A stretch of 64,000 nucleotides of DNA from Anoxynatronum buryatiense (GCF_900182905.1 NZ_FXUF01000009.1:1-64000), one strand, 5' to 3'. Positions 53,254-62,471 are shown, counted from the stretch's first letter. The notes: generated by a model from the sequence alone, not told the origin. A program made the numbers and translations.

Positions 53254-55020
53254 TTATGCTTGTTCGGATGTTTCATGCGTATCAAAAAGAGCTGTAAAGG
53301 AAAACGTGCTTCCCACATTTTTTCGGCTTGTCACCTGAATGGTGCCCCCCATTTTCTCCACCAGCATTTTTGCAGTGGTAAGCCCCAGACCTGTTCCCCC
53401 ATAGCGGCGGGTATCCACCGGCTCCACCTGACCAAATCGCTCAAAAATCATCTCCAGCTTTGATTCATCAATGCCAATGCCGGTATCTTTAACCGTGAAA
53501 ATCAGCTGTTGCTTGTTTGACTCCATTTGATTACCCTTATCAAGGGAGACGGTTATGCGCCCACTCCGGGTAAATTTCACGGCATTTCCAATAAGATTGG
53601 ACAATACCTGTCTTAATTTAAAGGGATCACCCCACAAGGTGAGGGGTATTTCTTCTGCAACGTGCATGATCATCTCATTGCCCTGATTTTTTGCCGCTAC
53701 CTCAAAGAGTTCCACCGTTTCCTGCAAGAGCGCTGCGGGCTGAAAGGCTGCCGATAAAAACGCTATCCGTTCTGCTTCAATACGGGAATAATTCAGAATA
53801 TCATCCATCACCCGCAAAAGACGGTCTGCCGCTGTTTGCGCATAGGTCAAATATTCTTCCTGCTCATCTGTCAGCTCAGTCATCTGCATGAGCTGCAACA
53901 TTCCCTGAAACCCATTCATAGGCGTTCTGATTTCGTGAGACATATTGGCAAGAAAATGATTTTTGGCCTGATTGGCCATTTTTTCGGCCCTTGCTTCTTC
54001 TTTCACCCGATGAAGCGTTTCGTTGCGCAACACATTCACCAGCAAAAGGGCGAAAATCCCCCCCACCATCTGGGCAAGGTCCATATAATAACTCAGGTAG
54101 GCCGGCACCGGTATATCATCAATCTCCATGTAGCCGATCATCTGCTCTTGGTGTCGGATCCCCATGATAAAGCCGGTTCCGTTGGCCGTTTGTCGATACT
54201 GAGTAAACTCAGGTTGTTCAAGTATGGCGTCCAACTCTGACGCATAGTGTTGGTGGCGGTAGTAGTAAGTGGTTCCCACCTGATAATCACCGGCAAATCG
54301 AAAGGCCATTCTGGTGGCACCTGTCAATGTGGCAAAAATATCAAATCCCCGATCCATCAACTCGTCCATCTGATTGATTGAGGCTGCCTCCGGCAGTTTT
54401 TCAAAAAACAAGGTGTACGCTGAAATCTGCCTGGTCTTTTGCTTCATTTGTGTATTCGTTTGACTCATGCGCCATTGACAATGGTAGTTCAGCAGTTTTT
54501 CCCGATAGTAATCCATCCCCACAGGCAAGTAAGCCACCTGAACGTCCAACGCTTCCTGAAAAGCTGCACAATGCTGATGAACCTCGGGGTATACGCCACT
54601 ATCCAATAGGCGTAGTGACCCCAAAGACTTCACATAGCTTTTGTGAACCTGAAGATCACCTGTGCCTGTCATTTCTGAAAGCTGTTGCTGCCAGTTCATC
54701 AGCCAGCCGGGGCTCACCAGCACTTCTCCACGTTTAATCAGATGCGAGGCCAAAGTGCTGCCCAGGAGCAAAAACGCACAGCGCTGCAACACAGGTGATG
54801 TCGTTCTCCCCATCTGGTTATAGACCTGGGTTTCGATACGCATCATTTGCGTGCTTGATAAAAAGTCGGGGTCTGTGACTTCGCTCTGCGCAAGGCGGCA
54901 ATTATTGCAACCCGCCTTGGTGAATTCCAAATCAACGTCACTCAGTTTTTCTGTTTCGATGATGTGGAGGGCCTCAGCATAAAAGAATCGACATGTGATC
55001 AGTTTCATTCGGTCTTCCAC
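53254..55020 (-). CDS. Histidine kinase with cysteine-bearing DUF1638-like sensor and GAF-like domain
   Basis: This 588-residue protein lacks a clear membrane anchor except one hydrophobic stretch near 325. Residues 5-185 resemble DUF1638: ITCRFFYAEA, an early CNNC pair (about 37-40), CAFLLLGS, LVSPGWLMNW, and LLDSGVYPEVHQHCAAFQEAL. DUF1638 proteins are known next to corrinoid methyltransferases. A GAF-like region (about 200-340) follows, then HisKA (LANMSHEIRTPMNGF) and HATPase_c (YGGTGLGLTTAK). No receiver is attached. I prefer the GTG at 55020, 7 bases after AAGGAG; ATGs at 55026 and 55008 are alternatives. The ligand is unknown. Confidence 0.75.
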   Translation of the reverse strand: MEDRMKLITCRFFYAEALHIIETEKLSDVDLEFTKAGCNNCRLAQSEVTDPDFLSSTQMMRIETQVYNQMGRTTSPVLQRCAFLLLGSTLASHLIKRGEVLVSPGWLMNWQQQLSEMTGTGDLQVHKSYVKSLGSLRLLDSGVYPEVHQHCAAFQEALDVQVAYLPVGMDYYREKLLNYHCQWRMSQTNTQMKQKTRQISAYTLFFEKLPEAASINQMDELMDRGFDIFATLTGATRMAFRFAGDYQVGTTYYYRHQHYASELDAILEQPEFTQYRQTANGTGFIMGIRHQEQMIGYMEIDDIPVPAYLSYYMDLAQMVGGIFALLLVNVLRNETLHRVKEEARAEKMANQAKNHFLANMSHEIRTPMNGFQGMLQLMQMTELTDEQEEYLTYAQTAADRLLRVMDDILNYSRIEAERIAFLSAAFQPAALLQETVELFEVAAKNQGNEMIMHVAEEIPLTLWGDPFKLRQVLSNLIGNAVKFTRSGRITVSLDKGNQMESNKQQLIFTVKDTGIGIDESKLEMIFERFGQVEPVDTRRYGGTGLGLTTAKMLVEKMGGTIQVTSRKNVGSTFSFTALFDTHETSEQA

Positions 55021-55140
55021 TGACATGCTCCTTCCCGTCAATTCACTGGTGTCGGTGTACCGTTTTCTTCTGCATATATCTCCTATGATACCCCATGAAG
55101 CGAATTAATAAAGAAAGAAAATTGCATCACTTTCAAAAAG

Positions 55141-55176
55141 AAAAGCCCGCCCCTGCTATTTAGGGCAGGGACAGGC
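55141..55176 (-). terminator. Intrinsic terminator after the CheX-like gene
   Basis: A GC-rich stem (arms CCCTGC/GCAGGG with flanking GCC/GGC pairs) is followed on the minus strand by TTTTCTTTTT, 13 bases past the stop at 55189. Confidence 0.75.
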
Positions 55177-55188
55177 ATTGGCGATGAT

Positions 55189-56091
55189 TTAAGATGTTTC
55201 TTCCACTTTCAAAAGCAGCATTACCTGACCAAACGCTGTCTGTAAGGGTACTTTTATCCATTCATCACCGCTGATATCCGGCAGTGCTGTCCATTTCGTC
55301 GGCGGTTCCAAAAATGGTCTTATCTCATGATCTGAAAGCCAGATGGAATAGAGGCCATTGTGCAGATTCAAAAACTCCAGCACAGAGGCATCCATTAATT
55401 CCTCAGATTCTGCCACAGGCATGCGCGCATGTTTTTCAGCCATCTTCTGATAAACCTCTTTTTCCATCATCAAAGCCGTTTGTATGTTAATTCCCATGGA
55501 AAAAGCCTGTTTCACCGCAACCATGTCTTCTGTGGGCAACTGCTGGCTTTCAATGTCCAGTACCGTCTCATGGTCAATGAAGCGAATCATATTGCGCAGA
55601 AACAAACTTCCGTAAGCTGTGAGAGCTTCGGTTTCCGTTACTCCCGCCAACTGACACTGCAACACCATATAGGGTGCCAGCAATCCCTCAACATTGCCGC
55701 GTTCCAGTGCCTCTTCCTCATCGGCACTTAACTGGTTATATTCTCTGAAACCCTTCAGAACAGCTTCCAGTTCATCGTAAGTGAACAACTGATGATCCAG
55801 CAGCAACTGGGTCAGACGAGCGGTGCTTCTTTTCTGAAGCTGCAAAAGTGAATCCACTGTCTCCTGGTTTAAATAGCCTTTCTGAACAGCCACTTCACCA
55901 AAAAGGGCGTCTACCCGCCGCTGAATGTCATTTATCTCTTTCACCTGCTCTGCTGTCATCAGGCCTTCCTGCATGGCCAGCACTCCCAACCGCAAGTGTG
56001 TTTCCCGCTGAACTTTCAGAAGTTTTCGCAGTGTTTCCGGGTCAATAAGCCGCTGTTGCAGCAAATAGCTACCAAAGTATAAATTGAGCAT
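55189..56091 (-). CDS. MshEN-like/CheX-like fusion protein
   Basis: This 300-residue cytosolic protein has an N-terminal region (about 5-115) with repeated RLGxxAxxxGxxTxxQVxxIxxIQ-type helical units. These resemble the MshEN/GspE-N module, some of which bind c-di-GMP. The C-terminal half resembles a CheX/CheC-type domain (MDASVLEFLNLHNGLYSIWLSD, then GQVMLLLKVEE). CheX proteins dephosphorylate CheY-P. It lies 20 bp after a CheY-like receiver gene, which would be a natural partner. Both domain calls are by pattern only; the catalytic E/N pair of CheX is not clear to me. Confidence 0.55.
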   Translation of the reverse strand: MLNLYFGSYLLQQRLIDPETLRKLLKVQRETHLRLGVLAMQEGLMTAEQVKEINDIQRRVDALFGEVAVQKGYLNQETVDSLLQLQKRSTARLTQLLLDHQLFTYDELEAVLKGFREYNQLSADEEEALERGNVEGLLAPYMVLQCQLAGVTETEALTAYGSLFLRNMIRFIDHETVLDIESQQLPTEDMVAVKQAFSMGINIQTALMMEKEVYQKMAEKHARMPVAESEELMDASVLEFLNLHNGLYSIWLSDHEIRPFLEPPTKWTALPDISGDEWIKVPLQTAFGQVMLLLKVEETS

Positions 56092-56111
56092 CCTCCAGCA
56101 CCTCCTATGTG

Positions 56112-56468
56112 CTAATATAAGTCAAGTATCCGGTTGATCACTTTTTCTGTCCAGGGCTTCTGAATGAAGTCCAGTGCACCGGCTTCCAATGCTTCCAGTA
56201 GCGTTTCTCTGTTTCCCACAGATGACAGTACAATAATTTTGGCCTGCGGATCAAGTTTCCGAATACTTTTCAGGCATCCAATACCGTCCATTTCAGGCAT
56301 AACAATATCCATGAGCACCAGGTCAGGTCGTTCGATAGCATATTTTTCCACAGCCTCTATTCCATTCACCGCTTCAATCACTGTTACATCTTTACGTTGT
56401 TGGGAAATATAATCTCTCAGTTGGCGACGAACAAGCATGGAGTCATCACATAGCAACACTTTTTTCAC
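56112..56468 (-). CDS. CheY-like single-domain response regulator
   Basis: The 118-residue receiver has the acidic pair CDDS (about 8-9), phospho-acceptor Asp in LVLMDIVMPEMDG (about 53), Ser in VLSSVG and Lys in IQKPW. It has no output domain. It is the first gene of a pair with the CheX-like fusion and is divergent from the dinB-type gene across a 306-bp region with two palindromes. A role in motility or in a phosphorelay is inferred from context. Confidence 0.87.
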   Translation of the reverse strand: MKKVLLCDDSMLVRRQLRDYISQQRKDVTVIEAVNGIEAVEKYAIERPDLVLMDIVMPEMDGIGCLKSIRKLDPQAKIIVLSSVGNRETLLEALEAGALDFIQKPWTEKVINRILDLY

Positions 56469-56595
56469 TATTTTGCTCCCCCTTTGTGTGCCTATTGATT
56501 CCCGTTCAGTTGATATTTCTCTCTCATGCCTATTTTACCATTGTTTTATCCTGCCGTGTCATAAAGTTTCATCCAAATCTGACATCTTAAGACAT

Positions 56596-56626
56596 TGAAA
56601 TAGAATTTCAGTGAAGTGGAATTTCA
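56596..56626. promoter_or_regulatory. Two tandem 15-bp palindromes (candidate operators)
   Basis: TGAAATAGAATTTCA (56596-56610) is a perfect 6-3-6 palindrome. TGAAGTGGAATTTCA (56612-56626) is a near copy, 13 of 15 identical, 16 bases further on. Paired sites between divergent genes suggest cooperative binding of a dimeric regulator. Confidence 0.5.
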
Positions 56627-56686
56627 GCTGACGTGTGATCCCTCTCAGTTCATCGCCGTGTCGACATGAAACATCTTCAATTGGCA

Positions 56687-56695
56687 TGATATAAT
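56687..56695 (+). promoter_or_regulatory. Extended -10 promoter of the dinB-type gene
   Basis: TGATATAAT combines an extended TGn with consensus TATAAT, 80 bases before the TTG start. The -35 region is weak. Confidence 0.5.
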
Positions 56696-56774
56696 AGAGG
56701 TCAGTTCATCTGAGGTTGAAGACAAAGAGATTTGACCGTCTTTTGTCTACAGTCTGAGCAGGGAGGGTCTGACC

Positions 56775-58001
56775 TTGAAAACGTTGCCGCGTATCGTGTT
56801 CTTAGTGGATATGAATGCCTACTATATTACATGCGAAATGAGCCGGCATCCCCATCTGAAAGGGACGCCGGCTGCCGTCGCCGGTGATCCTCAAAAGCGT
56901 ACCGGCATTATTTTGGCAGCCAATTATGAGGCCCGGGCATGTGGCGTCAAAACGGCCATGAGCCTTCAGGAGGCACTGAAACGCTGTCCCGGCTTAACTA
57001 CAGTGCCTCCTGATCACCATTATTACAGCGAAAAATCACGGGAGGTGATGGCGCTTCTGGCAGAATTTTCTCCCTGCATTGAACAGAACAGTATTGATGA
57101 GGCCTGGCTGGACATGACCGGCAGCGAAAAAATCTTTGGGCCGCCCGAAGCCGCTGCCCAGCAAATTATGACTGCACTGGATGAACGTCTGTCACTCTGG
57201 TGCTCCGTTGGCATTGCCCGGAATAAATTCTTGTCCAAGATGGCGGCCGACTTCAAAAAACCGTTGGGTATTTCCACCCTCTGGTCAGAAGAGGTGGCTG
57301 ACAAATTATGGCCTCTTCCCGTTGAAACGATGTATGGAATCGGTCAAAAAACCGCTGGAAAGCTTACGAGTCTGAATATTTCGACCATTGGAGATCTGGC
57401 AGCAGCTTCGCCGGCTCTTCTTATGCAGCATTTTGGGGATGCCTTTCTGGAACTTCAGCGAAAAGCTTCCGGCATCGACACCGCCCCCGTAGTCCCCTCT
57501 CTCAGGGAAAATATGAAATCCATTGGCCGCTCAACCACACTGGCGGAAGATGCTCATGACATCGACGAGATTCGCACCATTTTTATGGGATTGGCAGAGG
57601 ATGTGGCTCACCAGGCCAGACAATATGGAAAACCGGGGAACGTGGTTCAAATCACCATAAAGTTCAACGATTTTTCGGCCATTACCAGACAGGTGACATT
57701 ACCCACCGCCACACATTATACCCGGGAACTCTACGAGGCAGGGTATCAGCTTCTTAAGAAACACTGGCCGTCAAATCGGGGGGTACGGTTAATCGGGATC
57801 AGTCTCAGCGGATTTCAGACAGAAGCAGTCCCGCAACAACTTTCTATTTTTGATTTATCCCCGGCGAAGGCCACCGAAAATGATGACCGCCAGCGGAAAC
57901 AACAAAAAATTGATGAAATCATGGACCAGGTGCGGCTCAAACATGGAACCGATAAAATTGCCCGCGCCTCACTCCTGCATCGCAAACCCAAACACCCCTG
58001 A
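56775..58001 (+). CDS. dinB: Y-family DNA polymerase (DinB/UmuC type)
   Basis: The 408-residue translesion polymerase has catalytic Asp in FLVDMNAYYITCE and the Asp-Glu pair in NSIDEAWLDMT. It also has the steric-gate region around AYYITCEM, helix-hairpin-helix MYGIGQKTAGKL, and a little-finger domain. QQLSIFDL near 360 is a good sliding-clamp-binding motif. It copies past damaged bases with low fidelity. The start is TTG with GGGAGGG upstream. The C-terminal IDEIMDQVRLKHG segment is typical of the clostridial/Bacillus UvrX-YqjH group. Confidence 0.9.
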   Translation: MKTLPRIVFLVDMNAYYITCEMSRHPHLKGTPAAVAGDPQKRTGIILAANYEARACGVKTAMSLQEALKRCPGLTTVPPDHHYYSEKSREVMALLAEFSPCIEQNSIDEAWLDMTGSEKIFGPPEAAAQQIMTALDERLSLWCSVGIARNKFLSKMAADFKKPLGISTLWSEEVADKLWPLPVETMYGIGQKTAGKLTSLNISTIGDLAAASPALLMQHFGDAFLELQRKASGIDTAPVVPSLRENMKSIGRSTTLAEDAHDIDEIRTIFMGLAEDVAHQARQYGKPGNVVQITIKFNDFSAITRQVTLPTATHYTRELYEAGYQLLKKHWPSNRGVRLIGISLSGFQTEAVPQQLSIFDLSPAKATENDDRQRKQQKIDEIMDQVRLKHGTDKIARASLLHRKPKHP

Positions 58002-58011
58002 AAAAGCCGTT

Positions 58012-58533
58012 TCATTCCAGCGGCTTTTCCAGAATGTCTTCCATGATTTCATTTGAAAGACGCAACGCATCCTTTCGACTGTCTGCCGGTGCGCTGATCA
58101 TTTTTCCTGTTTCCTGATTCCAGAACTTTTCCGAACTTTCTATCCCAAACATTCTGACAGGTTCCAACACGGCGATGGTGACCCTGCTCATGGACTCATC
58201 CACATAAATTGCGCCAAACTGATCCCGCTGACCACTTTCAGGGTCGCGGGCCATCAACAGTTCCCCTGACTCACGCAGCAGAAAATCCAAGTCTGTCAGC
58301 GCCCTGTCATTCAGCCAAATGGTCCCTCGAAATCGTTTGTGATCAAACAGACGGCGTTGGATAACGCCTTCAATCCTCAGCTGATAAGATGTCATTTCTT
58401 CGGGCCGTCCCAAACGATATTCAACGGCAGGCAGTTCCCGCTCAATGCTGCGGGGTATTGTATACAGCAGGCCTGTCGATGGTATGGCCAGTATAATCAG
58501 GTAGATGAATGCTCTTTTTAACTTTGACACCAC
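58012..58533 (-). CDS. Membrane-anchored protein of unknown function
   Basis: This 173-residue product has one N-terminal hydrophobic segment (about 8-26, FIYLIILAIPSTGLLYTI) and then an extracytoplasmic domain of mixed charge. The segments FRGTIWLNDRALTD and QFGAIYVDESMSRVTIAVLEP suggest a small beta-rich fold. The start is GTG (two in a row) after AAGGAG. It converges on dinB, whose stop is only 10 bp away. I recognise no named family. Confidence 0.65.
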   Translation of the reverse strand: MVSKLKRAFIYLIILAIPSTGLLYTIPRSIERELPAVEYRLGRPEEMTSYQLRIEGVIQRRLFDHKRFRGTIWLNDRALTDLDFLLRESGELLMARDPESGQRDQFGAIYVDESMSRVTIAVLEPVRMFGIESSEKFWNQETGKMISAPADSRKDALRLSNEIMEDILEKPLE

Positions 58534-58641
58534 ATCCGCTCCTTTGACTTACCCATTGGTTGTCACATAATAGGTGCTTTTCAGATCCTTCATCTCATTA
58601 TAACCCGACAAATTTACTCGTGCAACTTGGCTAATGATCAC

Positions 58642-58690
58642 AAAACCCCGGCAGTTTGAAGTGTCATCACTTCAAACTGCCGGGGTTTTT
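58642..58690. terminator. Strong bidirectional terminator
   Basis: A perfect 22-bp stem (58642-58663 with 58668-58689; outer arm AAAACCCCGGCAG) has a 4-base loop and A/T tracts on both sides. It ends the PilZ gene transcript on the minus strand. Confidence 0.88.
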
Positions 58691-58694
58691 GATG

Positions 58695-59354
58695 TTATAA
58701 CAAACCTTTTTGCCGCAGGTCACGCTGACGATTCAAGATAAATGCCAGAATTTGATCCTGCTGTGTTTCGCTAATTTCACTGAATCGCATGCCCAGTTCA
58801 TAATGACGCTCATCTGCCTGATGCTGGCATCGAATGATCTCTGCCTTGACTGTCAATTCTTCCGGGTCAAGATAAAGAGTACATATCACCTGATCTTTTT
58901 CAGCAAATGGCTTGTGTGAAATGCCCTTAGCCCCTGAGCCACTGATATCATGAATAATGGCTTCGACCTCATCGAAGGTGACCCGGCTAATCACGCCTGT
59001 GGACAGGCTTTTCAGTCGGGCTGTCAATAGACAGGGCAGTCGGAAGTAGTCCCTGCGCTGCATTTTGACAGGTTCTCCATCAACCGCCAGCCGGCAGGCC
59101 TCCACTTCGCCCAGTCTGACTTTTTGGAGAAAACGGGCTCGAAAGCTGAAAACCCCATTCTCCCGATAATACACCACATTCAGTTGCTGCCCCTGGTGCA
59201 AAGCGTACTCCATCCCCCGGTGGATGGGGACTGCCAGATATAACGCTTCTTCATCCTGCTCCAACAGAAGGGATTTCAATACCAGTGTTTCTCCTGTATT
59301 CCTGTTCGTTACCTCCATGTTTACTTTTTCAGAGACAAGCAGCTCCAGATTCAT
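58695..59354 (-). CDS. PilZ-domain c-di-GMP-binding protein (YcgR/YpfA-like)
   Basis: The 219-residue protein has an N-terminal YcgR-like beta domain (about 5-95) and a C-terminal PilZ domain. The c-di-GMP signatures are present: the RxxxR box in MQRRDYFRLPC (about 100) and the D-x-S-x-x-G box in HDISGSGAKGIS (about 140). In Firmicutes such proteins brake flagellar rotation when c-di-GMP is high. I chose the ATG at 59354, after AAGGAAGG. It lies 150 bp downstream of the chemoreceptor gene on the same strand. Confidence 0.9.
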   Translation of the reverse strand: MNLELLVSEKVNMEVTNRNTGETLVLKSLLLEQDEEALYLAVPIHRGMEYALHQGQQLNVVYYRENGVFSFRARFLQKVRLGEVEACRLAVDGEPVKMQRRDYFRLPCLLTARLKSLSTGVISRVTFDEVEAIIHDISGSGAKGISHKPFAEKDQVICTLYLDPEELTVKAEIIRCQHQADERHYELGMRFSEISETQQDQILAFILNRQRDLRQKGLL

Positions 59355-59505
59355 CGGCGCCTTCCTTTCCATGGTGTCCTGGTTTAAAACGATTCGCTCA
59401 TAAAAGTTATCTACCCTTTTAGCAGCGACATATACTTATTATACCATTCTATTGGAAGGATAACGCCGGATCAACCTTCTTATGCTGTTGTTTGAAATTT
59501 TTTCA

Positions 59506-61503
59506 TTAATAGGTAAACTGCATGATCCCCTGATTCATTTCTTCTGCCAGTTGAGCCAGGGTTTCACTGGCACGGGCAATTTCATCCATGGCAGCTGTCT
59601 GTTCTTCGACAGAGGCTGAAGCCTGTTGAGTACCGGCAGCATTTTCTTCAGAAATTGCCGACAAGTTTTCCATCACATGTATCATTTCCTGTTTTTTCTG
59701 CTCCATGGCCTTTCCCGATGCGTTCAAATATTGAATCACCACTTGCATTTGCTGCACAGCTTCGTCGATACCTTCAAATTTACCGGCAGTTTCCTGCACA
59801 CTTTCATGCTGCATCTCCACCAGCTTTTCCATTTTATCCATGGTAACCACTGCTTCTCCTGTCCTGTCTTTCAGCGACTTGACGATCCCATCAATTTCAG
59901 TTGTAAATTGACTGGACTGCTCTGCCAGTTTGCGAATTTCTTCTGCCACCACCGCGAATCCCCGCCCGGCTTCCCCAGCCCTGGCTGATTCAATAGCGGC
60001 ATTCAACGCCAACAGGTTTGTTTGTTCTGCAATGCTTTGAATCATGGTACTGGCAGTTTCAATCTGTTTGGCCCCTTCATCAGTCATTCGAATAATCTGT
60101 TTCACCGCTTTGGTGGCTTCACCACTCTCTGTTGTTTTCGCCACCACCAGTTGCAAACTCTTGTTGCCTTCATCCTTTAAGGCACCTACTTGTTCTGCCG
60201 CCCTGTTAAGCAGTACCACTTGCTGCTGATCATCTTCAATCAGCCCCCCCAGTTCAGAGATATTGACAACGCCTGTTTCAGTGTCACGTGCCTGCTGAGA
60301 AGCACCGTCGGCTATTTCTTCAATGGTTTTGGCCACTTCATTGGCGGCTGTGGACGACTGATGACTGGTGGCCGTCAGTTCTTCCGAAGAAGAGGCCACC
60401 TGCTGGGCGTTTTCGCTGATCTGTTTAATGAGGGTAATTAAGTTTTGCTGCATCGTGGCCAGAGAGCTGGCAATAATGCCAATTTCATCGCTGCGGTTGC
60501 GGTAGCGCATTGCTTCGCTGTTTTCATCAAAAGACAGATCATATTGCGCCAGTTGTGCGAGCGCTGTAGAAAGCCTGGTAATGGGAGTGGCAATGGAGCG
60601 GCCTATGAAAAAGGCAATGGCAGCTCCCAACACCAGAAACACCAAACTGCCGATCAGCAGAATAGTACGGAGCTCATTGAGTCCTGACAACACTTCTGCC
60701 CGATTGGCTGTCACCACCAGAATCCAATCGGTGCCGGCCACAGGCGCATACCCGTTGTAAAGGTTATTGCTATTGAAGCTATAACTGCCCACCCCGGTTT
60801 CATTACGCAAGATCGATTCAAAGGTTGCCGCCAGAGGCGTCAGTGAAGCATCCTCCTGCGCCTGGACAATGGGCGTGAACTGGCCCATCACATACTCCCG
60901 GTTGCCATGAGCCACCACCGTGCCTTGACGGTTAATGGCATAAGCATAGCCTGTTTCACCAAATCCCATGGTATCGGTGATCAGACTGAGGGCATTGCCG
61001 TCTCTTCTGGCAATCAGCGCTCCGTGAACCCGGTCTCCATCCATGATGGGAACCGCATATGTCAACACCGACTGATCGGTGACCCGGCTGATGATCACAT
61101 CTGACACATTCCGTTCTCCTGCCAGCGCCCTTTTGACGTATTCTCTGTCTGCCAAATTTGTTGTGTTACCATCAGAAATATAACGAACGTTACCATCGGG
61201 CGTGACAATACCGAAATCAAGATATCCCAGACGCTGAATATCTCTACTCAAGCTCTCCACCTGTTCATCCCAGTTCATTCCACTTACAGCGGCCCGGGTG
61301 GCCAGTTCCTGCAAAATTTCCAGCCGGAGCGACACCATTTCAGAGACCAGCCGCGCCCCATCTTCCGCCTGACTCAGCAGTGCCTCTTCTGCCTGGCCGG
61401 TAATGATTCGATCACCAAAAACCAGGGCTGTTACTCCCAAGCCTGCAGAAATCAACAATACCAGCAGACTCACGTACAAAATAATGCGTTTTGATAAATT
61501 CAT
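59506..61503 (-). CDS. Methyl-accepting chemotaxis protein with dCache sensor
   Basis: The 665-residue chemoreceptor has a first membrane segment (about 7-29) and a double Cache extracytoplasmic sensor ([38 protein letters not shown]). A second membrane segment (about 275-297), HAMP and the long signalling hairpin follow, with the highly conserved tip [36 protein letters not shown]. It should control a CheA kinase, which is not in this window. The start ATG has a weak GTGGGG site. Its promoter is of vegetative type. Confidence 0.94.
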   Translation of the reverse strand: MNLSKRIILYVSLLVLLISAGLGVTALVFGDRIITGQAEEALLSQAEDGARLVSEMVSLRLEILQELATRAAVSGMNWDEQVESLSRDIQRLGYLDFGIVTPDGNVRYISDGNTTNLADREYVKRALAGERNVSDVIISRVTDQSVLTYAVPIMDGDRVHGALIARRDGNALSLITDTMGFGETGYAYAINRQGTVVAHGNREYVMGQFTPIVQAQEDASLTPLAATFESILRNETGVGSYSFNSNNLYNGYAPVAGTDWILVVTANRAEVLSGLNELRTILLIGSLVFLVLGAAIAFFIGRSIATPITRLSTALAQLAQYDLSFDENSEAMRYRNRSDEIGIIASSLATMQQNLITLIKQISENAQQVASSSEELTATSHQSSTAANEVAKTIEEIADGASQQARDTETGVVNISELGGLIEDDQQQVVLLNRAAEQVGALKDEGNKSLQLVVAKTTESGEATKAVKQIIRMTDEGAKQIETASTMIQSIAEQTNLLALNAAIESARAGEAGRGFAVVAEEIRKLAEQSSQFTTEIDGIVKSLKDRTGEAVVTMDKMEKLVEMQHESVQETAGKFEGIDEAVQQMQVVIQYLNASGKAMEQKKQEMIHVMENLSAISEENAAGTQQASASVEEQTAAMDEIARASETLAQLAEEMNQGIMQFTY

Positions 61504-61622
61504 GATGCCCAACCCCACTTTCTCATTTTATTATTTTTCATGTACCCTTCTGTACCTTTCGTTCATTTTGGTCATGCGTCATGAACAATATGTACGTTAG
61601 CCATAACTAACATTCCATTGTT

Positions 61623-61651
61623 ATTATATTCATAAATTGTCTCATTGGCAA
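61623..61651 (-). promoter_or_regulatory. Vegetative promoter of the chemoreceptor gene
   Basis: On the minus strand TTGCCA (61646-61651) and TATAAT (61623-61628) are 17 bases apart, about 120 bases ahead of the start codon. Confidence 0.6.
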
Positions 61652-61787
61652 GAAAAACCAATCCGATTTTTATATTGTTGTCAATGACTCAATATTGCCT
61701 GTCATCACTGAAAACGCCACTTTTTGAATGATTTTCGTATTTTTCTTAAAATGATGACAATTTCACCGAGTTTTATTCAAAATAGTC

Positions 61788-61816
61788 TTGCAACATTGAA
61801 ATTCCGGGTATATAAT
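61788..61816 (+). promoter_or_regulatory. Vegetative promoter of the methyltransferase-like/GH3 pair
   Basis: TTGCAA (61788-61793) and TATAAT (61811-61816) are 17 bases apart, about 55 bases ahead of the start codon. Confidence 0.65.
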
Positions 61817-61874
61817 GGTGCTGGTACCTGTCTGTTTATTAACAACTCAGCTTTTGGAGGTGACCGATCTGGAT

Positions 61875-62471
61875 ATGATTTTTATCGCCCTGGGGTGCGT
61901 TGCCTTCCTTTTTTTCACGCTTTTCGACCTGCATAAATTGTTTTTTATTCACCGCATTTTTCACGGAACATTTTTTCTCGGTATATTTCTGGTGATCGCC
62001 GCCACTGCAGGTATTCTGATAACGGCAGAAGCCGCCTTCCATCTGTCGCCCATTCTGCGTTTGATGTGTGGGGTCATGATGGCGGCAGGATTTGCCTGGC
62101 AGTTCTACGCACTATTCTGGGCATTGCCTTTTCAGGCCACCTACCTTCATGGCGAGCTTCAGTCGCTGGTCATCACTTCAGGCGCTTTTGCCCTATGCCG
62201 CCATCCGGGTGTGCTGGGTTTTGGCGTGTTTTACTTTTTTTTCTGGCTTGCTTCGGGAGTTCATTTCATTCTGGTTGCAGGTGTGATCTGGACCATCATG
62301 GACATCATCCACGTATCTATTCAGGACCGCTGGCTGTTCCCCCGCAGTTTTCCGGGCTATGGTGCCTATCAGAAACAGACTCCGTTTCTGGTGCCCACCG
62401 CCGCCAGTTTAAAACTGTGCATCGATACATTTAGAGAGGGCCGATGGGATGAATCTGGACAGAAAGCTTAA
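61875..62471 (+). CDS. Membrane methyltransferase-like protein (isoprenylcysteine/phospholipid methyltransferase family)
   Basis: The 198-residue membrane protein has about five hydrophobic segments. Its C-terminal block has the family motif LCRHPGVLGFGVFYFFFWL (the RHPxxxG S-adenosylmethionine-binding motif) and then DRWLFPRSFPGYGAYQKQTPFLVP, the typical E/DxxLxxxFxxYxxYxxxxPxxxP ending. Such enzymes methylate lipids or prenylated substrates at the membrane. The ATG at 61875 is 14 bases from GGAGG, so a CTG six bases earlier is possible. It overlaps the GH3-type gene by 23 bases. Confidence 0.7.
   Translation: MIFIALGCVAFLFFTLFDLHKLFFIHRIFHGTFFLGIFLVIAATAGILITAEAAFHLSPILRLMCGVMMAAGFAWQFYALFWALPFQATYLHGELQSLVITSGAFALCRHPGVLGFGVFYFFFWLASGVHFILVAGVIWTIMDIIHVSIQDRWLFPRSFPGYGAYQKQTPFLVPTAASLKLCIDTFREGRWDESGQKA

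Larger units (their letters stand above)
56469..56774. other. Divergent regulatory region between the receiver and dinB genes
   Basis: The region holds two 15-bp palindromes (56596-56626), an extended -10 promoter (56687-56695) and a 7-bp inverted repeat AGACAAA/TTTGTCT (56720-56726 and 56742-56748) in the dinB leader. No classical LexA box of the CGAAC-N4-GTTCG kind is visible, and no small gene is convincing. Confidence 0.5.
61504..61874. other. Divergent promoter region between the chemoreceptor and methyltransferase-like genes
   Basis: This AT-rich stretch contains the chemoreceptor promoter (61623-61651, minus) and the promoter of the gene at 61875 (61788-61816, plus). I see no flagellar sigma-D type sequence and no small gene. 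Confidence 0.55.

Noticed and set aside
56469-56774. LexA/SOS box ahead of the Y-family polymerase
   Set aside because: I looked for CGAAC-N4-GTTCG type sequences and found none; only unrelated TGAAAT/ATTTCA palindromes are present.
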